From Streptomyces europaeiscabiei (lineage in GTDB: Bacteria > Actinomycetota > Actinomycetes > Streptomycetales > Streptomycetaceae): DNA of 64,000 nt. Within the stretch, counting starts at the first letter, position 1. Each line of letters begins with the position of its first letter. The position numbers and the translations under genes are program-made. The notes beneath the pieces were generated by a model. That model did not search any database. It saw nothing but the letters and a program-made list of their open reading frames with translations, and was not told the origin of the DNA. Shown here piece by piece: positions 26,181 to 38,167 of this stretch. Location of the stretch: NCBI RefSeq assembly GCF_036346855.1, contig NZ_CP107841.1:7878001-7942000 (forward strand), read 5' to 3'.

Positions 26181-26714
26181 TCAGACCACGCTTCCGGCGC
26201 TCTTCCTGCGACGCAGGGCGTACAGGCCCGTACCGGCCACCGCGAGGACGGCCATCCCGCCCGCGGTCACCGTCGGCGAGGCGAGGGCACCACCACCGGT
26301 GTGCACACCGCCGCGGGGCCTGTCGTGGTCGCCCTTCCAGGACCCCTCCTGCTCGTCCTTCCAGGAGCCCTTGTCCTGCTCGCCCTTCCACGACTCGTTG
26401 CCGTGGTCGCCCTTCCAGGCCTCCTTGTCCTGGTCGGCCTTGGTGGACTCGTCCTCCTTGTCGTAGCCTCCCGCCCCGGGCTTGGCTGCCCGCTCGGAGT
26501 TCCACTCCCCCTCGTTGTTCAGCGAGGTCAGCGCACCGCCACCCGTGTGAATCCCGCCGCGCGGTCCGTCGTGGCTGCTGTCCTTGTCGTGCTCCTTGCT
26601 GTAGCCATGGTCCTCGTGGTCCCACTTGTCACCGTCGGCGTAGGCGCCGGGTGCGGTGATGGCCAGGACTGCGGTGGCCGCCGCGGTAGCGAGAAGCATG
26701 CGAGCAGAACGCAT
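26181..26714 (-). CDS. Exported surface protein with charged repeats, probable partner of the sortase
   Basis: 177 residues: signal peptide (MRSARMLLATAAATAVLAITAPGAYA), a strongly charged stalk with W-K-G/D repeats (EAWKGDHGNE, SWKGEQDKG, SWKDEQEG, SWKGDHD), a membrane segment and the tail RRRKSAG. The motif PRGG(I/V)HTGGGAL occurs twice, once near residue 50 and once just before the membrane segment. No LPxTG is present, so whether the sortase cleaves it and where is open. ATG 26714 follows GGAAGGA. It precedes the sortase on the same strand. Confidence 0.72.
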   Translation of the reverse strand: MRSARMLLATAAATAVLAITAPGAYADGDKWDHEDHGYSKEHDKDSSHDGPRGGIHTGGGALTSLNNEGEWNSERAAKPGAGGYDKEDESTKADQDKEAWKGDHGNESWKGEQDKGSWKDEQEGSWKGDHDRPRGGVHTGGGALASPTVTAGGMAVLAVAGTGLYALRRRKSAGSVV

Positions 26715-27195
26715 CTGATGGTCCTTCCGCCGCAGCCGGGCAGCTGGTGCTTCGTCAGCTGACTTGACCCGGCTTCGACGTGATCCACCGTCAGCCGGAT
26801 CACCCTCCTCCACCACTCGGGGCGCTCAGCCGGGTGAACCGGAGCAGAGCACGCGGGGACCGGCCCCCCGGCCGGTCGCCACACGGCGATGACCGGGCCG
26901 GGAGAGGACGCGGACCAGCGACGAGTCGTGGAGGAACGGGACCGGCGGACTGCCCCTGAGGTCGTGCACGACGTCCCACGCGGTGTGCACCGGCGGGCCG
27001 ACGCCGATGAAGGTCCACGAGGCCGGACCCAGGGCGGGCGACCTGGGTGACCAGCGCCGTGAACGCCCACTCCCAGCCGCCCGGACCGCCCCGCTGCGCC
27101 AGGGGCGCCCGCCCCCGCCAGGCACGCGCCCCACCGCCCCCGGGGGCGCTGCCGACAGATTGCAACGGGTTGTCGGCACCGCCCGGGCGGCCTGT
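26715..27195. other. 481-bp gap with possible degraded coding sequence
   Basis: No intact gene is recognised. On the minus strand one frame reads GWEWAFTALVTQVA and another reads ASWTFIGVGPPVHTAWDVV, which look protein-like but lie in different frames, so a frameshifted remnant at about 26826-27130 is possible. The segment before 26820 is the leader of the surface-protein gene. Confidence 0.3.
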
Positions 27196-28181
27196 CTACT
27201 CCGCCCGCGCGGAGTCCCCGAAGGCCTCCAGGATGCGCTCCGCGGCCAGCGTGGCCGTCAGCTCGCCGTCCCTGACCTGTTGTTCGAGGCCGGGCGCGAG
27301 GGACCGGACGCCGGGGTGGGTGCGCAGCCGGTCGAGGAGTTCGTCCCGGACCATCGACCAGGTCCAGTCGACCTGCTGGTCACGGCGCTTGGCCGCGAGG
27401 CGGCCGGTGGAGTCGAGGAGGGTGCGGTGCTGCTCCAGGCGCTCCCAGACGGTGTCCAGTCCGGTCGACTCGCGGGCGCTGCAGCTCAACACCGGCGGCG
27501 TCCAGGCCGCGTCCGCCGGGTGCATCAGCCGCAGGGCGCCCGCCAGCTCACGGGCCGCCGTGCGGGCGTCGCGCTCGTGCGGGCCGTCCGCCTTGTTGAC
27601 GGCGAGCACGTCGGCCAGCTCCAGGACGCCCTTCTTGATGCCCTGGAGCTGGTCGCCGGTGCGGGCGAGGGTGAGGAGGAGGAAGGAGTCGACCATGTCG
27701 GCCACGGTCGTCTCGGACTGGCCGACACCGACGGTCTCCACCAGCACCACGTCGTAGCCGGCCGCCTCCATCACCACGATCGACTCGCGGGTGGCCTTGG
27801 CGACCCCGCCGAGCGTGCCGGCCGTGGGGGAGGGCCGTACGAAGGCCGCCGGATCGACGGCCAGGCGCTCCATCCGGGTCTTGTCGCCGAGGATCGAGCC
27901 GCCCGTACGGCTCGACGACGGGTCCACCGCCAGCACCGCCACCCGGTGCCCGAGCGAGGTCAGCATGGTGCCGAACGCGTCGATGAACGTCGACTTGCCG
28001 ACGCCCGGCACCCCGCTGACCCCGATCCGCCGAGCCCGGCCGCTGTGCGGCAGCAGCGCGGTCAGCAACTCCTGTGCCAGCGCCCGGTGTCGGGGCCGGG
28101 TGGACTCGACGAGGGTGATGGCGCGGGCGACCACCGCCCGCTTCCCGTCGAGGACGCCCTTGACATAGGTGTCGACATCGA

Positions 28182-28185
<4 letters not shown>
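27196..28185 (-). CDS. meaB: Methylmalonyl-CoA mutase-associated GTPase MeaB
   Basis: A 329-residue G3E-family GTPase that loads and protects adenosylcobalamin in methylmalonyl-CoA mutase. Motifs: P-loop [39 protein letters not shown] and VNKADG. The GTG start at 28185 overlaps the mutB stop (GTGA), forming the tight operon mutA-mutB-meaB. Confidence 0.94.
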
Positions 28186-30364
<2,179 letters not shown>

Positions 30365-30365
<1 letters not shown>

Positions 30366-32173
30366 CAGGACACTCCCATGCGGTCGAGGGTCGCGGACAG
30401 CACGGCCACGGCGTCGCAGCCCGCGAAGACGTACGCGTCGACATCGGTGTACGGCCCGGGGCGGCCGGCGAGGAACACGTGCGCGGCGCCGGCGGCCTTC
30501 AGCTCGGCCGCCACGGTCGCGGCCCGCTCCTCGTACAGGGCGTCGCTGGAGCACACGCACACCTCGGTGGCGCCGCTCTCCTCGAACGTGCCGTCGGTGA
30601 CGGGTTCGATGCCGCCCGCCTGGAAGAGGTTGGCGGCGAAGGTCGTACGGGCGGTGTGGGCGGCGGCGGGGCCGAGGGCGGCCAGGTAGAGGCGGGGCCG
30701 GGAGCCCGTCGCGGCGAGGTGGGCGTCCGAGCGGGCGCGCAGCGCCTCGTACGCCTCGTCGCGGTGGACGCGGGGCAGACCGCCGGACGGCGGCTCGGGG
30801 GCGGGCTCGCGGACGACCGGCTTCTCGGACAGGTGCGGGAACTCGCTGACGCCCGTGACCGGTTCGCGCCGCTTGGCGAGCTTGCCGGCGCGGGCCGCCC
30901 AGGTGTCGGCGAGGTCCTGTCCGAGGCGGCCCGAACGCAGCGCGGCCGACTGGCCGCCCTGCCCCTCGATTCCCTGGAAGAACTCCCAGCCCGCGTGGGC
31001 GAGTTCGTCCGTGAGGCGTTCCACGTACCAGGAGCCGCCCGCCGGGTCGATCACCCGGGAGAGGTGGGACTCCTCGATGAGGATCGTGGAGGTGTTGCGG
31101 GCGATGCGCCGGGCGAACGCGTCCGGCAGCCCGAGCGTGTGGTCGAAGGGCAGCACGGTGACGGAGTCGGCGCCGCCCGCGCCCGCGGCCAGCGTGGCGA
31201 TGGTCGTGCGCAGCATGTTCACCCACGGGTCGCGGCGCGTCATCATCACGGGCGAGGTCACCACGTGCTGTGTCTGCGCCCCGGCGGCGGGCACCCCGCA
31301 CACCTCGGCCACCCGGGCCCAGAGCCGGCGCGCCGCCCGCAGCTTGGCGATCGTCAGGAACTGGTCCGCGGTCGCCGCGTACCGGAACTCCAGTTGCGCA
31401 CAGGCCTGTTCCACGCTCAGCCCGGCCCCGGTCAGTTCCCGCAGATAGGCGACACCGGTCGCGAGCGAGGCGCCCAGCTCCTGTGCGGCCGAGCCGCCGG
31501 CCTCGTGGTAGGGCAGGGCGTCCACGGTCAGGGCCCGCAGCCCCGGATAGTCCTCGGCGCACAGCCGGGCGAGCCCGGCCACGGGGGCGAAGTCGTACGT
31601 CTGTCCGGTGCGGGCCTCGTGGCCGAGGGGATCCGCGCCCAGGTTGCCGCGCGCCGCCTCCTTGGCGACGCCCCGCTCTGCGTACAGCCGCAGCAACTCC
31701 CGTGCGGCGGGCTCGACCTCGGCGCCCGCGTCCAGGACGACCGGTGCGAGATCGAGGAGGACACCGGCGAGGACCCGGCCGAGCGAGGACACCGGGAGCC
31801 CGGCCCCGCCGAGCACCAGCCACAGGGAGGTGACGCCGTTCTCCAGGTCGGCGAGCACCGCGTCGCCGTCCGCCGCCGTGTGCCGCTGGCGGACGTCCCA
31901 GCCGCCGACGGTGTTGCCCGCGGCCCGGCCTCCTCGTACGAAGGGCGCGAAGCCGGGGAAACCCGGAGGGGGCGCGGTGTCGTGCGCGGTGTACAGAGGA
32001 CGGGTGCGCAGCCCGTCCTCCAGCGCGGTGGACAGGGCTTCCTCGGCCTGAGCGCCCTCGACGTCCTTGCCCGACTTGCGCAGCACGCCCGAAACGAGGC
32101 GGTGCCACTGCTCGTGGGTTGCGTCAGGGAACTCGGCGGCCAGCTCAAGCCCGTCGTCAGGCAGGACCGTCAT
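30365..32173 (-). CDS. mutA: Methylmalonyl-CoA mutase small (beta) subunit
   Basis: The 602-residue partner subunit. It shares the TIM-barrel fold with MutB ([35 protein letters not shown]) but its cobalamin-like domain lacks the DxHxxG motif, as expected for the non-catalytic subunit. First gene of the mutA-mutB-meaB operon. In Streptomyces the pathway links odd-chain and branched-chain catabolism to the methylmalonyl-CoA pool used by polyketide synthases. Confidence 0.93.
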
Positions 32174-32376
32174 GCTCGGATGCTAGGCCAGAGGCGCAAA
32201 GGAGCAGCAGGGGGCACGGCTGTGACCTTGCCCTCTATACATCGACCTCGAATCCGAACGGGTCACCTGCCGGGGCTTGACTGAACGTGGTGGGGCCGTC
32301 CGCCGTACCTCGTGCCAAGCGGTTCGTGAGCCCCTACGGCACAGTCACCGGGCCGACCGAGGACAGGAGCGACCCC

Positions 32377-32601
32377 ATGGCCGAGAAGTACTTCACCGTG
32401 TCCGGCATGAGCTGCGGCCACTGCGCCGCGAGCGTCACCGAGGAGGTCGTCGCGGTGCCCGGCGTCATCGAGGTCGATGTCGACGTACGGGCCGGCCTGG
32501 TGACCGTGCGCGGGGAGGCGGTCGACGACGCGGCCGTCCGCGCGGCGGTCGTCGAGGCGGGCTACGAGGTCGCGGAGGTCGTACGGCACGCCGCGGCCTG
32601 A
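32377..32601 (+). CDS. Heavy-metal-associated (CopZ-like) copper chaperone
   Basis: The 74-residue ferredoxin-like HMA domain has the metal-binding MSCGHCAASV motif. ATG 32377 follows AGGAGCGACCCC. It would carry Cu(I) to a P-type ATPase, but no such ATPase lies within the window. Divergent from mutA across a 203-bp gap. Confidence 0.9.
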   Translation: MAEKYFTVSGMSCGHCAASVTEEVVAVPGVIEVDVDVRAGLVTVRGEAVDDAAVRAAVVEAGYEVAEVVRHAAA

Positions 32602-32631
32602 ACCGGGAAGCAGGAAGGAAAGGCACGGGAA

Positions 32632-32652
32632 CATTGCCGGAACACGGCAATG
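32632..32652 (+). terminator. Terminator hairpin after the copper chaperone gene
   Basis: CATTGCCG-gaaca-CGGCAATG is a perfect 8-bp stem with a 5-nt loop, 30 bp after the chaperone stop. Confidence 0.65.
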
Positions 32653-32725
32653 AACCGGCCCCCCTGCCCGTGTGAGGATCTCGTCAAGCCGGAGACCGGC
32701 GGCGGGGTGAGAGGGGGCGGCGCGT

Positions 32726-33235
32726 ATGGCCTGGTTCTTCGGACTCGGCATCACGGGGGTCGCGCTGCTCGCCCTGTCGCTGGTCTTCGACGGGGTGCTC
32801 GACGGCGCGTTCGACGGTGTTCTGGACGGCGCCCTGGACGGGTGGCTGTCGTTGCCGGTCGTCGCCGGATTCCTGGCGGCGACCGGCTTCGGCGGGGTCC
32901 TCGCGACCGAACTGCTCGACGCCGGCCCGGTGGTCGCCACCGGATGCGGTGCGGCCCTGGGGGCCGGTGCGGCCTGGCTGACGTACCGCTTCGGCCGTGC
33001 CCTGATGCGTGATCAGACGGCTGTCGCCCCGCGGGGTGACGACCTGGTGGGCACCGCGGGCCATGTGGTGACCGCCATTCCGGCAGACGGGTTCGGCGAG
33101 GTGCTGCTCCGGCTCGCCGGGCAGCCGGTGAAGTTCGCCGCGCGCAGCGGGGGGCCGGTCTCCCGGGGTACCGAGGTGTGGGTGGAGGCGGCTCCTTCGG
33201 CCACGTCGGTCGTCGTGCGCCCCGTGGACCGCTGA
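32726..33235 (+). CDS. NfeD-like membrane protein, partner of flotillin
   Basis: 169 residues: membrane segments at about 3-22, 43-65 and 69-88, then a small OB-fold-like C-terminal domain (VGTAGHVVTAIPADGFGEVLL ... GTEVWVEAAPSATSVVVRP). The loop between the first two helices is a repeat of acidic units (FDGVLDGAFDGVLDGALDG). NfeD proteins are encoded next to flotillins in many bacteria and act with them in membrane microdomains; here the flotillin gene follows after 84 bp, supporting the call. Confidence 0.78.
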   Translation: MAWFFGLGITGVALLALSLVFDGVLDGAFDGVLDGALDGWLSLPVVAGFLAATGFGGVLATELLDAGPVVATGCGAALGAGAAWLTYRFGRALMRDQTAVAPRGDDLVGTAGHVVTAIPADGFGEVLLRLAGQPVKFAARSGGPVSRGTEVWVEAAPSATSVVVRPVDR

Positions 33236-33319
33236 GCCGCCGCTCTCTCCTCTTCCGTGCCGTTCCGTTCCTTTCCTTTCCTATCTTCTCTTCGCGTAGG
33301 CGATTCGGGGGCATTTGCC

Positions 33320-34882
33320 ATGAGTCCTGTCGTTCTCGCGGTGCTGGGAGTCGTCGTACTCCTGGTGCTGCTGGCTCTCGTCGTGGTCACCCGCTACAAG
33401 GTGGCGGGTCCCAGTGAGGCGTTCATCGTCACCGGCCGGCGCGGCAAGCAGGCCACCGATCCGGACACCGGGCGGGTGTTCACCGACAACAGCGGTCAGA
33501 AGGTCGTGGTCGGCGGCGGGGTGTTCGTCGTGCCGTTCGTGCAGCAGCGGTTCACCCTGGACCTGTCGTCACGTCACATCCCGGTGGCGGTGCGCGGCGC
33601 GGTCACCCTGCGCGGGATCAAGGCGAACCTCGAAGGCGTGGCCATCGTCAAGGTCGGCGGTACCGAGGACTCGATCCGGGCCGCCGCCCAGCGGTTCCTG
33701 ATGCAGCAGGACGGCATCGTCGGCTTCACCCAGGAGGTGCTGTCGGGCGCGCTGCGGGCCATCGTCGGCCGGATGTCCGTGGAGGACGTCATCCGTGACC
33801 GGGCCGCGTTCGCCGGTCAGGTCGCCGAGGAGGCCGAGGCCAGCCTGTCGGGGCAGGGCCTCGTGCTGGACGCCTTCCAGATCCAGGACATCACCACCGA
33901 GGGCTCCTATCTGGAGGACCTCGGCCGTCCGGAGGCCGCGCGCGCCAAGCAGGAGGCCGACATCGCCGAGGCGGTGGCCCGGCGCGCCGCCGAGCAGGCC
34001 CGGCTGAAGGCGGAGGAGGAGATCGCGGTCGCCCAGCGGACCTTCGCCCTCAAGCAGGCCGAGATCAAGGCCGAGACGGATTCGGCCGCCGCCCAGGCGA
34101 ACGCGGCCGGCCCGCTCGCCGAGGCGGCCCGTCAGCAGGACATCCTCGCCGAGCACGAGAAGGTCGCGGAGCGGCAGGCGGCGTTGAAGGACCGTCAGCT
34201 GGACACGGAGGTCCGCAAGCCCGCCGACGCCCAGCGGTACGCGGCCGAACAGGAGGCCGAGGCCCGGCGGGTGGCCCGGGTGAAGCAGGCCGAGGCCGAG
34301 CGGCTGGCCGAGATCGCGGGTGCCCAGGCGGAGGCCGAGCGGGCCCGGCTGACCGGTGAGGGCGAGAAGCAGCGGCGTACCGCGCTGGCCGAGGCCGAGG
34401 CCGTCGAGGGGCTCAGGCAGGGCGAGTCGGAGCGGGCGCGGCGGGCGGCGATCGCGGAGGCGGTGCGGCTGGAGGGCGAGGCGGAGGCGGCGGCGATCGG
34501 CGCGAAGGGCGCGGCCGAGGCCGAGGCGATGAGGCAGAAGGCCGACGCCTTCGGGCGGTACGGCGACGCGGCGGTCCTGCAGATGCTCGTCGAGGTGCTG
34601 CCCCAGGTCGTCGCCAAGGCGTCCGAACCGCTGTCCGCGGTGGAGAAGATGACCGTCATCTCGACCGACGGCGCCGCCCGCATCCCGCGCGCGGTCGCCG
34701 ACAACGTCGCCCAGGGGATCGAACTCCTCGGCTCCACCACGGGCGTCGACCTCGCGGAACTCCTGAAGGGACTCTCGCGGGGCGGTGGCAGCGGTGCGAC
34801 GGCGGGGGAGCGGTCGGGGGAGGGGTCGGGGGAGCGGTCCACGCGGCACGGTGACAACGGAAAGGTCGAGATCGGCGAGTGA
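33320..34882 (+). CDS. Flotillin-family (YuaG/YqiK-like) SPFH protein
   Basis: 520 residues: an N-terminal membrane hairpin/helix (VVLAVLGVVVLLVLLALVVV), an SPFH domain (about 30-200) and a long EA-rich coiled coil (about 200-430) typical of flotillins. ATG 33320 follows GGGGG about 7 nt upstream. It is paired with the NfeD-like gene, separated only by a pyrimidine-rich leader (about 33240-33297). This is the second SPFH protein in the window; it is the transmembrane flotillin type, whereas the one at 607-1722 lacks a membrane segment. The last ~30 residues are Gly/Ser-rich. Confidence 0.86.
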   Translation: MSPVVLAVLGVVVLLVLLALVVVTRYKVAGPSEAFIVTGRRGKQATDPDTGRVFTDNSGQKVVVGGGVFVVPFVQQRFTLDLSSRHIPVAVRGAVTLRGIKANLEGVAIVKVGGTEDSIRAAAQRFLMQQDGIVGFTQEVLSGALRAIVGRMSVEDVIRDRAAFAGQVAEEAEASLSGQGLVLDAFQIQDITTEGSYLEDLGRPEAARAKQEADIAEAVARRAAEQARLKAEEEIAVAQRTFALKQAEIKAETDSAAAQANAAGPLAEAARQQDILAEHEKVAERQAALKDRQLDTEVRKPADAQRYAAEQEAEARRVARVKQAEAERLAEIAGAQAEAERARLTGEGEKQRRTALAEAEAVEGLRQGESERARRAAIAEAVRLEGEAEAAAIGAKGAAEAEAMRQKADAFGRYGDAAVLQMLVEVLPQVVAKASEPLSAVEKMTVISTDGAARIPRAVADNVAQGIELLGSTTGVDLAELLKGLSRGGGSGATAGERSGEGSGERSTRHGDNGKVEIGE

Positions 34883-35443
34883 CAGGATGAGCCCGAGGTA
34901 AAGGGAAATGGGTAGCGCTTTACCTATTGTGTGATTTCACCTTTTCGGATTGCGCTAGAATCCTTTACCAAGCGCTGACGCTCTGGTGAGCGCTTATTTG
35001 CTCATTCGTTCGAGTGGTGGTCGGTGGTGTGGCCGACGGCGTGTTGGGGGGCGTGACATGGGTCGAGTAATCCGCGTGCGCGTCGTGAACGCCGCTCGCG
35101 ACGCCGTACCCGATACCGGCCGCGCCGCGGGCCCGGGCGACCGCCGCGCCCGCTGACGCTCTCGCGGCCGTAGCAGAGTTCGTCGACTGTCCGATGCCCT
35201 CGGGCGGTCGACGTCCCGTCATGTCATGCGACCGAGCCCTGCGGGAAACCCGCGCGCCCGTACGACACCGACGGCCCCGCCCGACCGGTGTGCCGGGCTC
35301 CGCCGCCCGCATCCGCATCCGCGGTCGTAGCCGCACGGACCAGCGCACCCGCACCCGCCGGCGCACTCGAACCCGGACCCGCACCCGAACCCGCACCAGG
35401 CACAGACGCCGTCACCGCACTCGTCAACGGAGGACAGACGCCC
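34883..35443. promoter_or_regulatory. 561-bp intergenic region with repeated AGCGCT and CTTTACC boxes
   Basis: No gene recognised. GGTAAAG-N14-CTTTACC (34897-34924) may be the flotillin terminator. CTTTACC recurs at 34963-34969. AAGCGCT-N12-AGCGCTT (34970-34995) is a clear dyad, and AGCGCT also occurs at 34914-34919. TAGAAT (34956-34961) could be a -10. Further right (about 35337-35400) are CCCGAACCCGCACC-type hexanucleotide repeats, low-complexity and GC-rich. The region probably controls the antiporter gene. Confidence 0.4.
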
Positions 35444-36679
35444 GTGCACAACACCACCGCCATGCTCATCGAACTCGGGGCGATCATTCTCGCCCTGGGT
35501 CTGCTGGGCCGCCTCGCCGGACGGGTGGGCTTCTCACCCATACCCCTCTATCTACTTGCCGGGCTCGCCTTCGGCCAGGGCGGCATACTCCCCCTGCAGG
35601 CCAGCGAGGAGTTCGTCGCCACCGGCGCCGAGATCGGCGTCATACTCCTGCTGCTCCTGCTCGGCCTGGAGTACAGCGCCTCCGAACTCGTCACCAACCT
35701 CAAGACCCAGTACCCCTCCGGCGCGGTCGACTTCGTCCTCAACGCCGCCCCCGGCGCCGCGATGGCGCTGCTGCTCGGCTGGGGCCCGGTCGCCGCCGTC
35801 GCCCTCGCCGGTGTCACCTGGATCTCCTCCTCCGGCGTCATCGCCAAGGTCCTCGGCGACCTGCGCCGCCTCGGCAACCGCGAGACCCCGGTCGTGCTGG
35901 GCGTCCTGGTCCTCGAAGACCTCTCCATGGCCGTCTACCTGCCGATCCTCACCGCCCTCCTCGCCGGGGTGAGCCTGGCGGGCGGCGCCCTCACCCTCCT
36001 GATCGCCCTGGGCACCGTGGGCGCCGTCCTCTATGTCGCCCTGCGCCACGGCCGGCTGATCAGCCGTGCCGTGTCCTCCGACAACGCCGAGATGCTCCTC
36101 CTGGTCGTCCTCGGCCTCACTCTCGTCGTCGCCGGGGTCGCCCAGCACCTCCAGGTCTCGGCCGCCGTGGGCGCGTTCCTGGTCGGCATCGCGCTGTCCG
36201 GTGAGGTCGCCGAGGGTGCCAGCAGCATCCTCAGCCCGCTGCGGGACCTGTTCGCCGCGGTGTTCTTCGTCTTCTTCGGCCTGCACACCGACCCCGCCGA
36301 CATTCCGCCCGTCCTCCTCCCGGCCCTCGCCCTGGCCGCCGTCACCACCCTCACGAAGATCGCCACCGGTTACTGGGCGGCCCGGCGGGCCGGGATCTCT
36401 GCCAAGGGCCGCTGGCGGGCGGGCGGAACGCTGGTCGCCCGGGGCGAGTTCTCCATCGTCATCGCGGGCCTCGCCGTCGGCGTCGAGCCCCGCGTCGGCC
36501 CTCTCGCGACGGCGTACGTCCTCATCCTGGTCGTCCTCGGCCCCCTCACCGCCCGCTGGACCGAGCCCCTCGCCACCCGGCTCACCCGCCGTGCTTCGGC
36601 CACGCCCCGACGGACACCGCCGGCGCGGCCCGACCTGAACCCCGAGCCCACCACCGAGGCCGTGCACGCGAAGGTCTGA
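35444..36679 (+). CDS. CPA2-type cation:proton antiporter (KefB-like)
   Basis: A 411-residue membrane protein with about 12 hydrophobic segments, starting MHNTTAMLIELGAIILALGLLGRLAG. It ends shortly after the membrane domain, so there is no TrkA-N domain. Motifs of CPA2 exchangers: LLLLLLGLEYSASELV, WISSSGVIAKVLGDL and VLVLEDLSMAVYLP. GTG 35444 follows GGAGGA by 9 nt. It would exchange K+ or Na+ for protons. A CdaR-type regulator gene follows 130 bp downstream. Confidence 0.85.
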   Translation: MHNTTAMLIELGAIILALGLLGRLAGRVGFSPIPLYLLAGLAFGQGGILPLQASEEFVATGAEIGVILLLLLLGLEYSASELVTNLKTQYPSGAVDFVLNAAPGAAMALLLGWGPVAAVALAGVTWISSSGVIAKVLGDLRRLGNRETPVVLGVLVLEDLSMAVYLPILTALLAGVSLAGGALTLLIALGTVGAVLYVALRHGRLISRAVSSDNAEMLLLVVLGLTLVVAGVAQHLQVSAAVGAFLVGIALSGEVAEGASSILSPLRDLFAAVFFVFFGLHTDPADIPPVLLPALALAAVTTLTKIATGYWAARRAGISAKGRWRAGGTLVARGEFSIVIAGLAVGVEPRVGPLATAYVLILVVLGPLTARWTEPLATRLTRRASATPRRTPPARPDLNPEPTTEAVHAKV

Positions 36680-36812
36680 GGAGGCTGTGCAGGGGCGCGA
36701 CCGAGTCGGGGCGACGCGGCGCCGGGCGACCCCGGCCCACTTCGCGCGGCGCCACGGCCACCGGAACCCGATCGCCCTCGAACCGATCGCCCTCGAACCG
36801 AACGGGGAGGAC

Positions 36813-38042
36813 ATGAACGGTCAGTACGTGAACGGCAGAAGCGTGAACGACAGAGGAAGCGTGAACGGTGCGAGCGCAGCCGGCCGCAGCGCAGCCGGCC
36901 GGAGCGCAGACGGTCGGAGCACAGACGGCCGGAGCGCGGGCGTTCGGAACGCGGCCGGTGAGAGCACGGCCGGCGGGCACCCGGGCGAGGACTTCCTCGA
37001 CGGATTCGAACAGGTTCTCGCGGACGCCGCACCCACCGGTCGTCGTCTGACGCGCGACGAGATCGAGTCGCGGCGGGCGCTCGGCGCACGGGCGGCGGAA
37101 GCCGGGCACGGCTGGCGGTCACTGGTCAGGGCGCACCTCGTGGCCGGCCGGGACAACTGGCCGCGGGCCGCCGACCCGGACAGCGTCCTCGCCGTCATCG
37201 AACAGGCCGTGGACGCCTTCGCCGACGGCTACGAGCGCGCCCAGCGGCTCGTGGTCCGCAAGGAGGAGGCCGCCCGCCGGGAGTTCATCGACGACCTCCT
37301 CCACGGCCGCGGCGACCCGGGTCAGCTCGCCGCCCGCTCCGAACGGTTCGGGCTGCGGCTGTCCCGCGCGCACGCGGTCGCCGTCGCCGAGGGGCCGGAG
37401 AAGTACGACGAGACCGACCCCGTACCCCGGCAGGTGGCGAGCGAACTCTTCGCCCGCTTCGAGAACCGCCGCATCCTGTTCACCACCAAGGACGGCCGGA
37501 TGGTGTGCATCGCCCCCGGAGACCAGGACGACGTCCTCACCCACTTCGCCAAACGCTCCTACGCCGCCACCGGCCGGGCCCAGGTCGCCATCGGCCGCTC
37601 CCGGCCCGGCACGGTCGGCATCGGGCACAGCTACGAGGAGGCCCTCAACGCCCTGGACGTGGCCCAGCGCATGGGCCTGGAAGAGCCGCTGTTGCGCGCC
37701 GCCGACCTGCTGGTCTTTCCCGTACTGGCCCGGGACCGGCAGGCACTCGTCGACCTGGTGAGCAGCACGCTCGGCTCCCTGGAGCAGGCGCGCGGCGGGG
37801 CCCAGCCCCTGCTCGACACCCTCACCGCGTACTTCGACACCGGTTGCGTGGCCGCCTCGACCGCCCGGCGGCTCTCCCTCAGCGTGCGCGCCCTCACCTA
37901 CCGGCTGGCCCGCGTCCACACCCTCACCGGCGCCGACCCGACCGACCCCACCGACCGCTACACCCTGCAGACCGCGGTCATCGGCGCCCGTCTCCTCGAC
38001 TGGCCGACGAGACCCCTGAGTTCCACCGAGGCGTCTCCCTAG
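36813..38042 (+). CDS. CdaR/PucR-type transcriptional regulator with repetitive N-terminus
   Basis: 409 residues. From about residue 60 it has the CdaR/GGDEF-like middle region and a C-terminal helix-turn-helix (TARRLSLSVRALTYRLARVHTLTGADP). The first ~50 residues are low complexity, with repeats NGRSVN and (A/D)GRS(A/T) from 15-bp DNA repeats. ATG 36813 (GGGGAGG just before) is used, but several GTGs in the repeat region (each before AACG) could serve as starts. Another 15-bp repeat (CGAACCGATCGCCCT) lies upstream at about 36765-36800. Confidence 0.8.
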   Translation: MNGQYVNGRSVNDRGSVNGASAAGRSAAGRSADGRSTDGRSAGVRNAAGESTAGGHPGEDFLDGFEQVLADAAPTGRRLTRDEIESRRALGARAAEAGHGWRSLVRAHLVAGRDNWPRAADPDSVLAVIEQAVDAFADGYERAQRLVVRKEEAARREFIDDLLHGRGDPGQLAARSERFGLRLSRAHAVAVAEGPEKYDETDPVPRQVASELFARFENRRILFTTKDGRMVCIAPGDQDDVLTHFAKRSYAATGRAQVAIGRSRPGTVGIGHSYEEALNALDVAQRMGLEEPLLRAADLLVFPVLARDRQALVDLVSSTLGSLEQARGGAQPLLDTLTAYFDTGCVAASTARRLSLSVRALTYRLARVHTLTGADPTDPTDRYTLQTAVIGARLLDWPTRPLSSTEASP

Positions 38043-38074
38043 CCGCTCGCGGTCAGCCGGCGGCCCGCCACCCT

Positions 38075-38113
38075 CGCGGCCTCAGATGTCCCGGGAGGGA
38101 CCAGCAGGCCGCG
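38075..38113. terminator. Bidirectional terminator between convergent genes
   Basis: CGCGGCCT ... AGGCCGCG, perfect 8-bp arms with a 23-nt loop, lies between the convergent CdaR-like regulator and the RIP-pectinesterase gene. Confidence 0.6.
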
Positions 38114-38167
38114 TGACGTGCTGCGGGTGTCGGCGGTGGGTGCGTGCCTCTCACCTCGGCCGGGTCA

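Noticed and set aside
30479..32284. 601-codon plus-strand open frame
   Set aside because: Antisense shadow of mutA with no domain and biased Gly/Arg/Gln composition.
33240..33297. Pyrimidine-rich tract before the flotillin gene as a possible H-DNA switch
   Set aside because: The tract is interrupted and lacks mirror symmetry; noted only as leader composition.
35337..35400. Coding extension of the antiporter through CCCGAA/CCCGCA repeats
   Set aside because: The ribosome binding site at 35429-35434 and the membrane-protein start at 35444 fit better; the upstream frame is hexanucleotide low complexity.
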